A stretch of DNA of 64,000 nt from positions 4,652,735 to 4,716,734 of the forward strand of contig CM055108.1 of the NCBI GenBank assembly GCA_029204225.1, read 5' to 3'. Origin of the DNA: Diphasiastrum complanatum (lineage: Eukaryota; Streptophyta; Lycopodiopsida; Lycopodiales; Lycopodiaceae). The position numbers and the translations under genes are program-made. This document shows positions 1-13,149 of this stretch, piece after piece. Position 1 is the stretch's first letter; each line of letters opens with the position of its first letter. The notes beneath the pieces were generated by a model. That model saw nothing but the letters and a program-made list of their open reading frames with translations. It was not told where the DNA came from and searched no databases.

Positions 1-2335
1 AGAATTCTTTTTATAGACTATTGATTATGAAGAAGCAAAGAGAGCAATTTGATAACAACCACTACAGAGTTGTTCTAGAATTGAGATTCCACAAATCTAA
101 ATAAACGGGAATGCAAAAGCATCAAATAACTAAAATTAGCCTTTGAACAATGCACATTACGAACAATAACATTGCACAACATAGAAATAAAACAAATAAA
201 AAACACCTACTCGGCAACTCCACCTTTAACCCAGCATGTATCTTAGGTTATGCTAATAATCTATAACTACCTCACACTCACCTTAATGCTCAAAAGATTT
301 CCAATCAGCTGCTGGAGAGATGAAAGGACGACATACAATAAGATCATTCCCAGATTATAAAATTGCAATTCTAAGTTAAGCGATGCTAACAACATGCCCA
401 AAACCATCAACTTTTGAAACTTGGAAACTATACTATTAGCAACCCCAAAACCACAGGTCACATTTTGTCAAGATACACGCACAACAGCTTTCTATGAATG
501 TGTCTTCTGATAGATACGCCGTGTTAGCTCTCAAAGAATCAAGGTGAAACTTAGGTAGAACGAAATGAAGTGCTACAACTTGCAAACAAATTAGGCACAA
601 GTTTCTACTTCCTCATCCAACACAAACTCTCTAAGATATAATACACAGCCAATTCAGCTCATAGTTTCAAACAAGATAAGGCTGATTAAGACTTGCCCTC
701 ATAATGCCTATGGATTAGGTAAGGCTGACTGAGACTAGCATACTGGCAGCAACCTTTTTATAGGGGCAGACTTGAGCGCATAAGCATTGCAAATATTCTC
801 CACTAGTCATGCACACCTCATAAACTAGAACTGATAATGACAGCCATGATGTTCTCTATTTGGAGCCTTTATTGTTCTGTCAAGCTATTTTATTGTATTA
901 CGTGATACTCGGACACTTTATATGCTGGCTAGGCAGTTGTCCTGAAAACAATCTGAGCTTTATGATGCGCTGCATACAGCAGTCACATTCTATTCTATTA
1001 CACTCTATCTGGTTTGATGTCCAGTCTATTTAGCAATAGCATGCTACTTATGCAGAGTACTCCAAGCATTGTCATGCCCTTGATGTTTTGCTATGCTGTC
1101 CAGGAGGTTTGTCCGGGATTTTCTTTTACTCATGAGTTAGCTCGCAGGTGCACTTCAAGTGCCAGAGGCAAAATTGCAACAGTTAACAAATCTGATTCTC
1201 CATAAAATCCTTCCATTCAATGGTTACAAGACTTTCACACAAAAATCTGTTTCCGACCAGCAAAACATGCAAGAGTTCTTTCTACTGCTCACTTTTTTGA
1301 GAAATAACTTTTCCTCAAATGGAAGAAAAATATTTTCCTACTGGGAAATCATTGTTTCACAGAATATTTACCACCTATGTTTTAAATGATGGGAGAAACA
1401 TGAACATGGGGAAAGATGTTTCCCACTTGAAACCATAGGTAATTGCTTTTTCCAAAACTATGGATTTAGGAAATGTTTCATGCACGGACCCATAGGGAAC
1501 CAGAAACAAAAAACCCAAAAGAGGATATGCCACATCATCGCATTGTGGTGAATATTTGCCAAATCTCTATACTTAAATAAAGGTTGTTTAGATTGATAGA
1601 CTCCGATAATGTAGGCATGGTAGCCTAAACTATTAGTATGCAGTTCCGTGATGGCAGCTTATGAGAAGAAACCAAAGAACAATACAAGGTTTGTATCCAC
1701 TTCAACTACTTGTCACGCATGCTACTAAGCAATCACATTATTTTTTATCCATGAATAATCACTAAAGCAATGACCTTCAAAATTTGTAAAGATTCTAAGA
1801 CCTACAGCATATACACTTCCAGAATTGCTTGTTAATTACCAAGATATATCTCAGAACCATAATAGGATAATTTTCATCAAATATTCTAGAAGAGCTCATA
1901 ATTCCAAGGATTTGTGCTTTCTATCATTCGGAACAAAAGCCATCAAAGCCAAGGAAAAACCTTTTTCAAATCCCCCTAGTCAAACTATACCAAGTGCACT
2001 ATTAAGAAAACCAACATAGGTAGCAGGCACACTTTCTTGAGTCCTTATTGGGTATCCGGGCAGGAGATACATCCGATTTATGAGGATTTTAAAAACTGTT
2101 GCTTTGAACAGCTACTTCACACATTGTCTCTTCATCTTGTAGTTGACTTGAAGTTAAACAAATTATGAGAAATACTTTCATATTGTCTTTGTGAAAAACA
2201 GAGAAAATTTAGAAAAGCAATCAATCTCTTTATGACTAAACAACCTTTTTGTAACAGTCCAACGAGAGAACATAGTTATTTTTCAAAGTTCATCCACTAG
2301 AAAATAAGAAAGAGCTGTTAATAAGAAAGCCTTAC
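1..2335. other. No supported gene; downstream side of the peptidase gene
   Basis: This stretch lies beyond the last recognisable exon of the minus-strand peptidase gene. That exon ends in a proper donor (GTAAGG at 2330-2335), so the last intron must begin here and the terminal exon should lie here or left of the window. I looked on the minus strand for the expected continuation (Gly-Pro-Leu-Pro after the split Trp codon, then a Gly-Arg-Ser and Tyr-Trp-Pro-Pro block) and did not find a convincing match. The short ORFs present look random. I see no RNA gene or transposon signature. Confidence 0.5.
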
Positions 2336-5300
2336 CATATATGAGAATCGTAACTGTTGTTCCTATTATCTCCCATTACAAACACATAACCATCAGGAAC
2401 AAACTGCAAAAATAAAACTGATTGTCAGTATCTTAGTAGGAGCTTTGCTCTAGAACAACTCCACGCTATCAACATACAATGAAATAGCCTTGGCAAAGCC
2501 TCCAAGTTTTCAACACATAAGGCAACAGAAGTGACTTAAGCTATACAGGGTATGGTCTCAATTTTGCAGTGATCACTAACTCAACTTCTAGTGCTAATTT
2601 TACTACAAAGAAAGATGTCAGCATTCCACCACCTCAAAAACCCTAAAATCTCTATCAGACCTTATGCAGAGGCAAAAAGCTCTGGATAAGCTCAACCAAT
2701 CTAAGCATACAGACAAAGCTATACGCAAAACACTAACCATACTTTCTTGATTCATAAGGAAATCCAAAAAAAAAAAATAAGACAATGATAGAAAATCGTC
2801 ATATTCAGATACCAGGATACCTAGTCTCTGCACTTTGAAAGGTACAAAGAATAACCTGAAATCCATTCAATCATTCTCTCCAAGATCCACAAGCACAAAA
2901 CAGCATCAAGATAGCAACCTGTAACTATAATGCAAATCTGATATGGAACTTGTTAAGCACAGCAGCCAAATAAAGAAGCCAGAAAAAGAAATGAGAAATC
3001 TACATACAATTGGCTTCATGTCATATGCAGGAGGCTCAAAAATGAACTCCTCGTTCCTTGTGACTCCATTCACCATCAACTTAGCATTGTGAACCTGCAG
3101 AGCAAAATCTCTAATTTGTTAGCCAGCCGCAGCCCCTCAAGTGCCAAAGGGTTGAGTTCAAATCTCCCCTGCCACTCTTTGGCAAAACTATCCACCAGTG
3201 GTGGAAATGGCCAATGTTATCACAAGATACATTTTAAATTGCTATGAATTAGAAATTTCATGTCTCTCTCGACTCTCGACTTTCTAAAATATGCAACTTG
3301 GATAGCAGTTGGCAGGACTAGAACATGCAAAAGGCTAAGTACAAATAACCATGATAAAGCAAAGACATTTTCCCTAAATGAACTTTCACCATGCAATTCT
3401 AGAACATGCACAAATTTTTGCATACTCAGAAGTTAAGACGAGATTTTGGTCTCATGAAGCAAATTCTAATTTAATTAAGCTCTTTCTTGTCTAAATTTAT
3501 CTACTCATTAAAAAATGTGTTCAACAAGATCAAAGAAGCAGCTCAAATATAGAAGATAGCATGCAGGAAATGATGCATCACATAGCAACACCCTCATTCC
3601 AGAGGAAACAATGTTTCATAAACTTTTGTAGGTTGTACAATATGCAAGAGGGGAATCAGGATGCCTGTAGCCTTTGAAAGCAAGAAGCTTATCCTTGAAA
3701 AGAGAGATAGTACAATTAGTGAAAAGTTCTATGCCATAATCCAAGTGCCGAAAATATGAAGGTGTTACTTGTACAAGTCTGAGTATTTTATACATACAGA
3801 CCATGATACGTTGAAGTATTATGTAATCAGCCAAACCTGAGGACTCAAGAGACATCAAGCTAGACGGGCTGAGTTGATGTTGGGAGTTTTATATGGAAAC
3901 ATTGTGGCACATGCATTTTCTCAGATGTCAGTTGTGCTCATTGAGAATGACATATTGGATAAGTTCAGGAAGCCTCGACAAGAGGGTCTTTAGCATTAAA
4001 AAGTGGTGAAAATTTAAGTCATCATCTTGCACAGTCTTAAGAGGTAGACTCTAGCTATTTTGCTGGCAAATACATGAAATCAAATAAAAAACAAAGAACT
4101 ACGATATAGGCCCTTCGCAGAAGAAACTTCCAAGAACAAAAGACGAAAATAGAGTGACTCAAGAGAACAAGATTGTGAATCCACAGGTAACATATAAACC
4201 CTGGATTTGGAGAGGACGGGAATCCATTTGGTCTATGCTTCAAAGATATACTAAGATCTACACATGTTCTCCACCAAGCTTTCAATCATAATGATATAAA
4301 CAAAATCACACCCAAAGAAGATCACAAATCTCAACACATGGAAATTTCTAGAATAAGCATGTGAAGTCTTTGGCAGAATACTACAAAACTCCACATTGAT
4401 ATAGCAGACATTTTTCACTTACCTCAACAAGGTCACCTGCCTTTGCAACTACTCTTTTGATGAAAACTTCCCCAGCATTGTAACCCTTCGCCTGCACAAA
4501 AACATTACAAAGTTTTAGAGGCAGCCTATAATTAGATGAAGACCTTAAAACAGGAATAAAGAGGAGAAATTGAAATGATAAAATAGATGTCACCTGTAGA
4601 GCTTCTGGAGCCTTGAATATGATGATATCGTTCACATCTGGACTTTTGAAGTAGTATGAGACCTGGTATTTTATAACAATGAAATCAAAACATTAGCATT
4701 TAGAAATCAGTTCATCAATATTGGCATGAGAAATTAAAGAGCACATCAATCTTAATGTAGTGCGGTAGCATCAGTGAAGGTAGCTAAAAAGGAGGAAAGG
4801 TTTATACTAGTCTCAAAAAGCCATCAGCAATGAAGAGAATGTCACATTGATCACCATTTTTCAGCTCCTATAGCAAACAAACCATAACAAAACTTGCATT
4901 TACTGTTGAGAGCTGCATCAATCAAATCGTCTTGATATGAACACATGCTCTGCTGAATTCTAGTTGTAAATAATTCCCAAAGTATGTTTGAACAACCTCT
5001 TCTCACCTTTTCCGCAATAACTCGGTCTCCGATCTCGAAGGTGGGATACATGGACAAAGACGGTATATATCTGGGCTCTGCAACAAAGGACCTAAATAAC
5101 AATGATACAGCAAATGCTGCAACAATCGTCTTTGCATCATCTGAGCTGAGACTCATCCATTCAGGAAGCCATCCAGCTTTCTCTATCTTAGCATCAGAGA
5201 CAGTTGGCTCATCCACTAGCTTCGAAGCACTCCTACAGAAAGCCAACCCATCATCTCCGTTATCTCCACCAGAAAAATTGCCAAACTTTTCTATTGGTGA

Positions 5301-5888
5301 TTCACGAGTCTGAGACCCATCTGAGAAAGCCCTTGAATGGAAAGTTCGATGAATATCCCTGCATTGCCAAGAAGCTCCGAAAAACTCATGGCATGGGAGC
5401 CACTTCATAGAGTGAAAAATCAATACCCGAGAACAGCCAGGCATTCTTGCTACCCTACGCTTAAACACTACAATTTTTGTCGATTCTCTGGAGCTTAACC
5501 TACAACTACTACTTTTACCCGACTTCGAATGCACTCCTAAACTAGAGTTCCTTGCAGATTGCAATAGCAAAGCTTGGAACACAAATTCCCCTTGTTTTGA
5601 TCCAACAGACTCTAATGCATCAGCTTTCACCTTTGACAATTCTTTCCTGTGCGAGGGATTGCGACTGAAGGTTCTGGATCCAAACCCTATAGGGCAACTT
5701 CGGCGAACATCTTGATTCCTAGAAAATGTCCCTTCTATTCTTGAGCTTGTTTGGCTTCCACAAAATCTCAACCTCTGCCTATCCAATACATCGCCTTCGC
5801 AACCATGAGCTCTCCATCTCTTTCCCGTGAGCTCCAGTTTAGCGCAAGCAGTAATTTGCGAGAAGGTAATAACAAGCTTCCCAGCCAT
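2336..5888 (-). CDS. TPP: Thylakoidal processing peptidase (chloroplast type I signal peptidase), five exons, 3' end missing
   Basis: This is a membrane-bound type I signal peptidase of the chloroplast, the family that removes lumen-targeting peptides from proteins crossing the thylakoid membrane. Exons on the minus strand are 5007-5888, 4594-4662, 4423-4491, 3008-3094 and 2336-2403. All have GT..AG borders and keep frame, giving 391 residues before the split Trp codon. The start is the ATG at 5886-5888, which gives the MA-x-x-VITFSQ type N terminus of the family. A KWLPC motif and an acidic Gly/Asp-rich linker follow, then a membrane segment at about 254-270. Catalytic box B is SMYP with Ser279. 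The catalytic Lys is Lys329 in [10 protein letters not shown]. The GDNRNNS box lies at 380-386. Exon 1 carries the transit peptide and poorly conserved N terminus. The final exon (GPLP.. and GRS.. boxes) is absent, so the gene is incomplete here. No stop or frameshift was seen in the five exons. Confidence 0.92.
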
Positions 5889-6160
5889 AGCTAAAATGGC
5901 GTACAGAAATTTCCAAAACAGATACAGTGTAAACAGCCCGAATGCAACGAACACAACAAGAAATGAGCAGATTACGCGCACCAAGACATCTTGAAATTGA
6001 GCAATAAAACTTATCCTCCGCGGAGGAATCGAGCCGACGAACTAACCACAAAGATCCAGAGCAACCTCTTTCCTTAACCTGACAACAATATTTCAGGCAA
6101 AAGAACAGAAAATTAAGAACAGATTAGTGATAAAACCCTTAACTGGATTCAATGAGCGCC

Positions 6161-6167
6161 TTATATA
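6161..6167 (-). promoter_or_regulatory. Possible TATA box of the peptidase gene
   Basis: On the minus strand TATATAA followed by GG lies about 275 bp upstream of the chosen ATG. With initiation some 30 bp downstream it would give a 5' leader of roughly 240 bp. The leader contains a CT/AG-rich stretch but no obvious extra exon. This is a motif match only. Confidence 0.35.
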
Positions 6168-6624
6168 CAACGGCTGCAGGCAATACTGGTTGCGCTTGAG
6201 GTTGCAGCTCTTCAAATGAGAAGCAGATATCAAGATGAAGCTTCAGTAGACGCAGAAACCGAAGCTGTACTTGATGGGAAGATATTGAGGAAATGAGCAC
6301 CAAACTGGTCAAAAAGGATACCAAAAGGGACTGCGAGAAAAATGAAAGAATACCTAAGTACAGAAAAGGAAGAAATGGGATCAGAAAAGGAACATCGCCT
6401 CCTCACACTCGTCGATCTAGCGTATCTAGGATCGAACAGGAGAAAGAAGGGGCGGAGGAGGAGGAAGAAAGAAGAAGGGAAGAGACGAGAAAGATGAAGG
6501 ACAAATAGAAGGAAAGACGAAGAAAAGCCTTATGCGACGGGCTATAGCCGGTATCAAATCTTTTGAACCGGTCGGCCCGGTGGCCTTTGCCGCAGAAGGA
6601 AGCTCCTCAAACACGCTTCTCTCT

Positions 6625-6642
6625 CCCCCCCCCCCCCCCCCC
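6625..6642. repeat. Poly-C tract of 18 bases
   Basis: An uninterrupted run of 18 C follows a CT-rich stretch about 740 bp upstream of the peptidase ATG. Such homopolymers are length-unstable and are often mis-called in assemblies. Confidence 0.95.
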
Positions 6643-8629
6643 TTGCTTGTGAAAGAAGTTAACCCAACAACTCTTTAATATAAGAACTATAGAAACTAGT
6701 AGTGACCCTTCTTGTTGACCTGCATTAGCATCTAGAGACAACCCAACAAGCCACTATTTGCTTCGTATACCAATATGCATGCATTATCTAGCTTCGTATC
6801 TGTCACAAAAATTATATCTAAAGTCAAGCGCACCGAACATTGCTAGAGGATGTATTTTTACATTCCATCCAGCTGGGCTCCATATGGTCGAATATCATCC
6901 AAGAGTGGTCCATATTTTTGGATGTCTTTTATGATGACACTATTTTTGGCCTTGCCTAAGGCAATATACTGTGTTGAGGTTGGTCAATGGAGTTTGGAGA
7001 AAAGTCAACGTTAGAAGATCAAAAGTGGAGGTGGTGAACCTTGGCTAACGTCTCAATTTTTTAACATGTAAGTGATTGCCCGAGACAATTGTGCATGTAA
7101 CTATTGTTGTAATCTAAGAGTACGGGTCATGCGGTCTCTAGGTGAGGTAGGATGATTGCTAGCGACTCTTCATGCAAGAAATCATGAATCCTTTGACATG
7201 CAAAAATTGTTTGGGATTTAAGCACTACTTTTGCACATATGCACTAACTATTTTTGCAAACTTAGAACATGCATTTAGGTAGCAAACATGCATAAAGCAC
7301 ATCGGTGTGCAATGGTGAGATGCAATGCAATGCATTGCGTTCTCTCTCACGAAAGCTCTATGTTCAATGTGTCAATGTTGATGGCAATGGTGAGGGTGGA
7401 TCAGAATCAAGCTTGCTTGCTTGTTTATAATTTGCAGTGAGCCTTAGTGGATCAATCAATTGCCATTTATGAAAGCTCTTTGAGCAACACTGGTGTCTCA
7501 CATGATTTCCAAAGGTATTAACATTCTAAAAGATATTGAGATTTTGAAAGTTATTACAAATCTTTGGAGGCATTGGGAAATCTGGTTGATTTTGGAGAAG
7601 AGCGTTGTTCAGTTTTTTCAAGAAGAAAAAGTGCCATTTGATATTGTTAATCCAAACCAGGAGTCCACATCAGCAATCCACGTAAGCTATAAGAACAATG
7701 GCTTGGCTTAAAGGTGGCAATCTTGGGTGTGCATTTCTTGGCACACACCAAGCTCCCCAGGTCGAGCTGAAAATGCTCCTTTCATGATGGCTATTTGGTG
7801 TGAAATTTTTGTAGCATATTTCTTTTGGTTATGAAGCAACGCATTCTTTTCTCTTTTTGCATGTACAACCGCATTTAAAACTTTACATCAACTTCTACAG
7901 TCCTTCAACATTTTTGCTTTATTGATAATCTTTTTTGCTTTTGATTGTACATAGAATATGTGAAATTCACCATTGAAAACACAACCTAATGTCTACAAAT
8001 AATTCTTGTTTGTCTTATTGACACGTAGCAACTTCATCTATATATCATAGATACTGACTTTGAATACTAAAATGTGATTATTTACAACAAAAATTCTGAT
8101 TATTAATCTTGATTATTTGTGGTGAGATTATTTTAATCTTCATAAAAAGTTTAAATACCACAATATGACGTGCCAAGGCTTTTGTCATACAATACAACAT
8201 CATTTTTATTTGTCTAGTTCCAAAACTATGGATTGAAGATGGTCAAGAGAGTTTATGAAAAAGTTAAAATTAAATTAGTAAGTGCTAGAATCTTGAAATT
8301 TTACTTTAGTATATTGTTTTTTTTTTTTAGCTTTGTCACAATGGCAATAAGCTATTACGATGATTCTCAATTGATGTGTCATTTTTTGTGAGTTTAAGTT
8401 AAAAAATACACTACTTTTTATTCCTTTTGAATTGCAAAAGCTCATTGTTTTATATTATATAAATGTAGATTAGTTATTTTTAGCTTTGTTGTAGTAGCGG
8501 TAAGCTATTCTGACAATTTGTTAAAAGCTGTGGTGTCACTTCTAGGTGAATTTGAGCATATGAATAGATTTTTTTAATCTTTTAATATTTCTAAAATCCA
8601 ATTTTTGGGTTTTCCTAAATTTTCAACGA
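6643..8629. other. AT-rich stretch without a supported gene
   Basis: No reading frame here shows a recognisable domain. Positions 6977-7015 resemble, in inverted orientation, bases near 11,815-11,855 (shared GAGGTTGGTCAATGG core). This suggests that part of the stretch is leader sequence of the retroelement family whose LTRs lie at 9.2 and 12.0 kb. The rest is low-complexity AT-rich DNA. Confidence 0.4.
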
Positions 8630-8634
8630 ATTAA

Positions 8635-9165
8635 ATGTTTTGCATAAGGCAAAGCTTCGACGAATGTACCTTATGCTTTGGAGATCATCCAAGTACCAGG
8701 TGTCCAATCAAGAATCTGTGCTTATCAAAAGGACAAAATACAGAGCAACAAGTTCGTCGACAACAAGATCCAACGGTTCAACGATCAGAAGCAGAATCAA
8801 GCCAACAAGGAGCTCACCAGAAGGATGGATGTTAGATTGATCCATCTAAATCACGAGTTTCTTCAACAAACAGTGGCAAGGTAGAAGTTTTGGTTATATC
8901 CTCTTGCATGTCACCGAACTCAATGGAGGACCATAACAGCCTACCAGTCTATTTTGTGAAAGATCCAAAGGAAATTATTTTACTGGTGTATGCCTTTCAA
9001 CTTAGAGGCGATGGCATACTGCACTCAGTTAGGTGCTATGGATGCAGAGGAAAACACCGTCGTGTTGAATGTCCACATCGAGGGGATCCATCAACATTTG
9101 ATCCCTCATGTTCACAATGCGTAGTTAATCATCCATGCCAAGATTGTCCGATGAGAAATTCTCAA
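8635..9165 (+). pseudogene. Decayed Ty3/Gypsy gag with zinc knuckles
   Basis: Two reading frames carry remnants of a nucleocapsid region. The first knuckle is C-x2-C-x3-H-x4-C (CTLCFGDHPSTRC) at about 8665-8705. A second frame starting near 8890 has another (CYGCRGKHRRVEC, about 9030-9070) and a third (CSQCVVNHPCQDC, about 9110-9150). The unusual three-residue Cys-His spacing matches the gag knuckles of the 28 kb and 55 kb elements, so this is the same broad family. Stops and a frameshift near 8840-8890 break the frame. The matrix/capsid part is absent. The gag runs directly into an LTR, so protease to integrase has been deleted. Confidence 0.65.
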
Positions 9166-9828
<663 letters not shown>

Positions 9829-11938
9829 AATAAAATTGATAGAAGTCTGTCTCATTTGATATGTGATCTAGCATTCAAGAAAAATAACTCTAATGTGCCA
9901 ATTCGTTGGTACTTTGCATCTACATAAGTTTATATTTCACAATATAATGAAAATCAAAATGTGCATTATAAAACAAACAGAAACCCTCAAAGTTGTCACT
10001 TGGCATTCTCTGTAGAAGAATGCATAATTCAATATCAAGTAATTTCTTGCTTGAGTAAGTTTGCCTCACTATAAGAAGAAAGTCACAAGGGCACTTCTCA
10101 ACTATACATATGCTCTGAAGATGCGTCTCCAAAGAAGTCTTTTTTTTTTTTCAAACTACCAAATGGTACACAAAACACATTTCTTGATGTTGTGAACCAA
10201 ATTGCCTCAAAAAAGCAAGATTTTCCAAGTCCTCCTTATCATTGTTAAGCAGGAAAAGCTTATTCTCAGCTTTCAAGAGAATATTTTTCTCATTTAGTTT
10301 TGGTAATGTGGTATTCGAGGAACCACATAGAAGCTCCCATGTAGGTATTTGTGCAAGAAATCACAATCAAGATTTGGACAAGCATATGGTGCAAATGAAC
10401 ATTTGCTCTCATGCAATATTTTTGTGGCATATTTCAGTCTCTTCAAACATTCAAAATTTGCATACATGCATTGACTCAGAGAGATTCAATCAGCTTCTTT
10501 ATTGCAAGACAACGTAACTTACCAATTTGCTTAGAGCAAATACCACATTTGTTGCTCATTTTCAAGCAGCAATCAGAGCATGCAAAAATGGCCCTTCAAG
10601 CACTACAACCACCAAAAGACAATTTAATGTCTGAAGCTTCACGTGCGGTATAGATTAGTACCACTATTGGTATCATCGTAAAAACTTGAGAACCATATTG
10701 CAAACTCCCTAGAAACCTCTACCTTTTTGGGCAGAGAACCGTATAAGTAAAAATGTTAAAAACCATATGAAAAAGATAATGACAGCAACACAAATCTGAA
10801 TCTATTTCAGACAAGCAATCAGAGAACTGGTAGGTCTGTGAGATATAATCCAAATCAAACATTAAGATTCTCTAGTGGAAAATATGGCTTAAAAAGTGAA
10901 GCCTTAATCAAGAAAAACATTATTCCAGTCAAAGGCCGGTAGATCCATCTTGGCCTTCATCTGCATATGCACATCTTCAGTCCTCCATCTCAATCAAAAA
11001 TTCATGTTTTGAGAGAGAAAAAGCTAACAAAGATTCAAATTCAAGAGGACCTACCAAAAACAAAGAGCTGCATTTGAATGTATAAATGAATAATCGGTTT
11101 ACTACTAAATGAAAGAGTAAGAGAGGGCATTATGCAATAAAACATGCAAAACTACTTAGTAAATTGGAGCAAGCAGGGGTTCCAAGCAAATATGGAACTC
11201 GAGAATGTCCATGTCAAAGGTAGCATTGAAACCATTTAGGTTTTATTTCAAATCTAGGTTTTCTTCTAGATATCAACCACAAGAGACCTTTTGATTTTCT
11301 TTAGAGGTGGAGCCGAGACTGGATATTTTGTAGGAACTCAAAACCTCACCATCTTCTATTGCACCTTAAAATCTGTCAATTCAAGAAATATATCGTGGTG
11401 CCAAGAAAAGCAGAATAAACCTGTGTTTTTTCTTCTCTCCTATCTCTCATAGGGATACAAAGATATTATTATTTTGGGAATAACAAAACTAGCAATGTTG
11501 TCTAAGCTGAGATAGAAAGCAATCATGTCTGTCGCCATAGCCCTTCACCAACAAGCCCACAACCATCACATCAAAATTGAATCTTTTTTCATTCTCTTAG
11601 ATAAATACTAGATTATTACCAGTGCCAAATCACTGACACACTCTCAAATTCATAAAAACATGCACCAATGATAGGTTGACAATGTCCAATCTTGTATGTC
11701 TTTTGTTTGCATGTCTTCCTAGAATTTTAAATGGCAACAAATGCATGATAGTTTAGCCCTTAGCCATAGTCCAAGCCTTAAAAGTTTAGACCATCACCAC
11801 ATATTAGCCTTTAACATTGACTTTCTTCTAAATTCCATTGACCAACCTCTATAGACAATCTACGAGTAAATTTTTTGCGAGTTTCATTCTACTCATAGTT
11901 CACCAATTATGTAGCATGCGGTGAAGCGAGTGTGTGCC
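9829..11938. other. Spacer of the inverted LTR pair; no supported gene
   Basis: About 2.1 kb between two inverted LTRs. No protein domain was recognised on either strand. The right part, read on the minus strand from 11,938, is expected to be the untranslated leader of the minus-strand element, because it follows an LTR and a primer-binding site. A poly-T run lies at 10,139-10,150. Confidence 0.4.
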
Positions 11939-11958
11939 GCTCCCTGGCAACGGTGCCA
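11939..11958 (-). other. Primer-binding site, tRNA-Asp type
   Basis: On the minus strand TGGCACCGTTGCCAGGGAGC lies 15 bp downstream of the LTR end. It resembles the TGGCGCCGTTGCCGGGGA type site (tRNA-Asp) of plant Athila/Tat-like Ty3 elements, with one change in the leading hexamer. It sets the LTR at 11974-12680 as a 5' LTR read on the minus strand. Confidence 0.65.
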
Positions 11959-11973
11959 CTATTGTGTCGTCAA

Positions 11974-12025
11974 TGTAGTATAGAGGTTCGTCACTGGGAG
12001 CGGCAACCTTGCCTTCACCTGCATA

Positions 12026-12104
<79 letters not shown>

Positions 12105-12680
12105 GTTGAGAAAGGCCTTGGGGGCTCGAGCGCCTACCCAAAGCTATTCTATCCCAATGTAGGGAGAGAGAGAGAGAGAGAAAGAGAGAGAAAGAGATGG
12201 AGAGAGTGAGAGAGATGGAGATGGAGAGACTGAGAGAGATGGAGATGGAGAAACCAAGAGAGTTTTATTAATAAGAGAATGGACGATGATACAATACAAA
12301 GGAAATGGCTCCCTCTTATAGATTTTAGAGGTGAGCCTCCTTCACTTTCATTGGCCACTTCATTGGGGCAAGGATTCTAATCCAAGCCTTTAAAATAAAC
12401 ACAACTTAAATCTATCGGTGCTAAGAAAGCACAAGGGCACTCACATGATTCATGTGAGTTTTAAGTTGGGCCCTTTTAGCTTTTTTATTTGCAACTTGAC
12501 TTAGGGCCTCTAATGTCATTTTAGAGTTTTAAGGTCCTAGTCTCTTATTCCTAGGAATTACAACTTGCTACTTGTGCTCATTGGGTTGGGCTTATATGCG
12601 CAAGATGCCAGTGCCCTCGCACTTATTACCCTACTTACAATGTACTGTGGCGGGACCCACTAGGTAAGGATTGGCCAACA
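11974..12680 (-). mobile_element. Ty3-type LTR, minus orientation
   Basis: Read on the minus strand it begins TGTTGGCC and ends CTACA, followed by a primer-binding site. It is the inverted partner of the LTR at 9166-9828. The microsatellite zone differs: here it is (GA)n at 12031-12101, then about 60 bp of unique sequence, then a degenerate GA-rich minisatellite (12164-12250). No coding internal region follows. Confidence 0.7.
12031..12101. repeat. (GA)n microsatellite, 71 bp
   Basis: A perfect tract in the minus-orientation LTR. A second, degenerate tract with GAGATG variants spans 12164-12250. Confidence 0.97.
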
Positions 12681-13149
12681 GTATTTTAAGTGGTGGGACC
12701 CACTTGTTTATTATTGTGTAGGAAATACCCACAACATCCAGTGACATAACAAAAGATTCAAGGCATCTGGGTTTTAGTTGCAAGACTACTCATTCTTATA
12801 TGAAGGATAATGTTGGATTTGTGTGGGTTATTTCAAGATGAGGCATAACGATCTTGAAGCTTAGTTAGAACTAAATACTTCAAGGTTTTCATACCATGTT
12901 AAAATTTAGAGAAACATTGGCACATGTGATTCTTTTAGATTCCTTTTGGTTTTTCACATGGAATCTAGGAGTAAACCTAATTACATTAAACATGCAAATC
13001 GTGCATGACTGGACTATCATTGATGCATGTATTTATGAATTTGCAAGTGCAATAGCAATTTGGGCACCGGTAAAAATCCAGTATTTACCTAAGAGAACAA
13101 AAAGAGATTCAGTTTTGATGCGATGGTTGTGGGCTTGGTAAGCAAATTC
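12681..13149. other. Unassigned sequence
   Basis: About 470 bp between an LTR and a Copia fragment. The bases next to the LTR (12681-12715) read on the minus strand as GTGGGTCCCACC..ATAC before TGTTGG. They resemble the bases just before the 3' LTR of the 20 kb element, so they may be the tail of another internal region. No gene is supported. Confidence 0.35.

Noticed and set aside
690-770. CCCCTATAAAAAGG on the minus strand as the missing peptidase exon
   Set aside because: Short resemblance to the GPLPIKN codons, but the frame stops and the following GRS and YWPP blocks are absent.
5204-5410. Plus-strand ORFs opposite peptidase exon 1
   Set aside because: Shadows of the minus-strand exon, with no domain.
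11932-12162. ORFs of repeated Arg-Glu and Ser-Leu
   Set aside because: Microsatellite artefacts on both strands.
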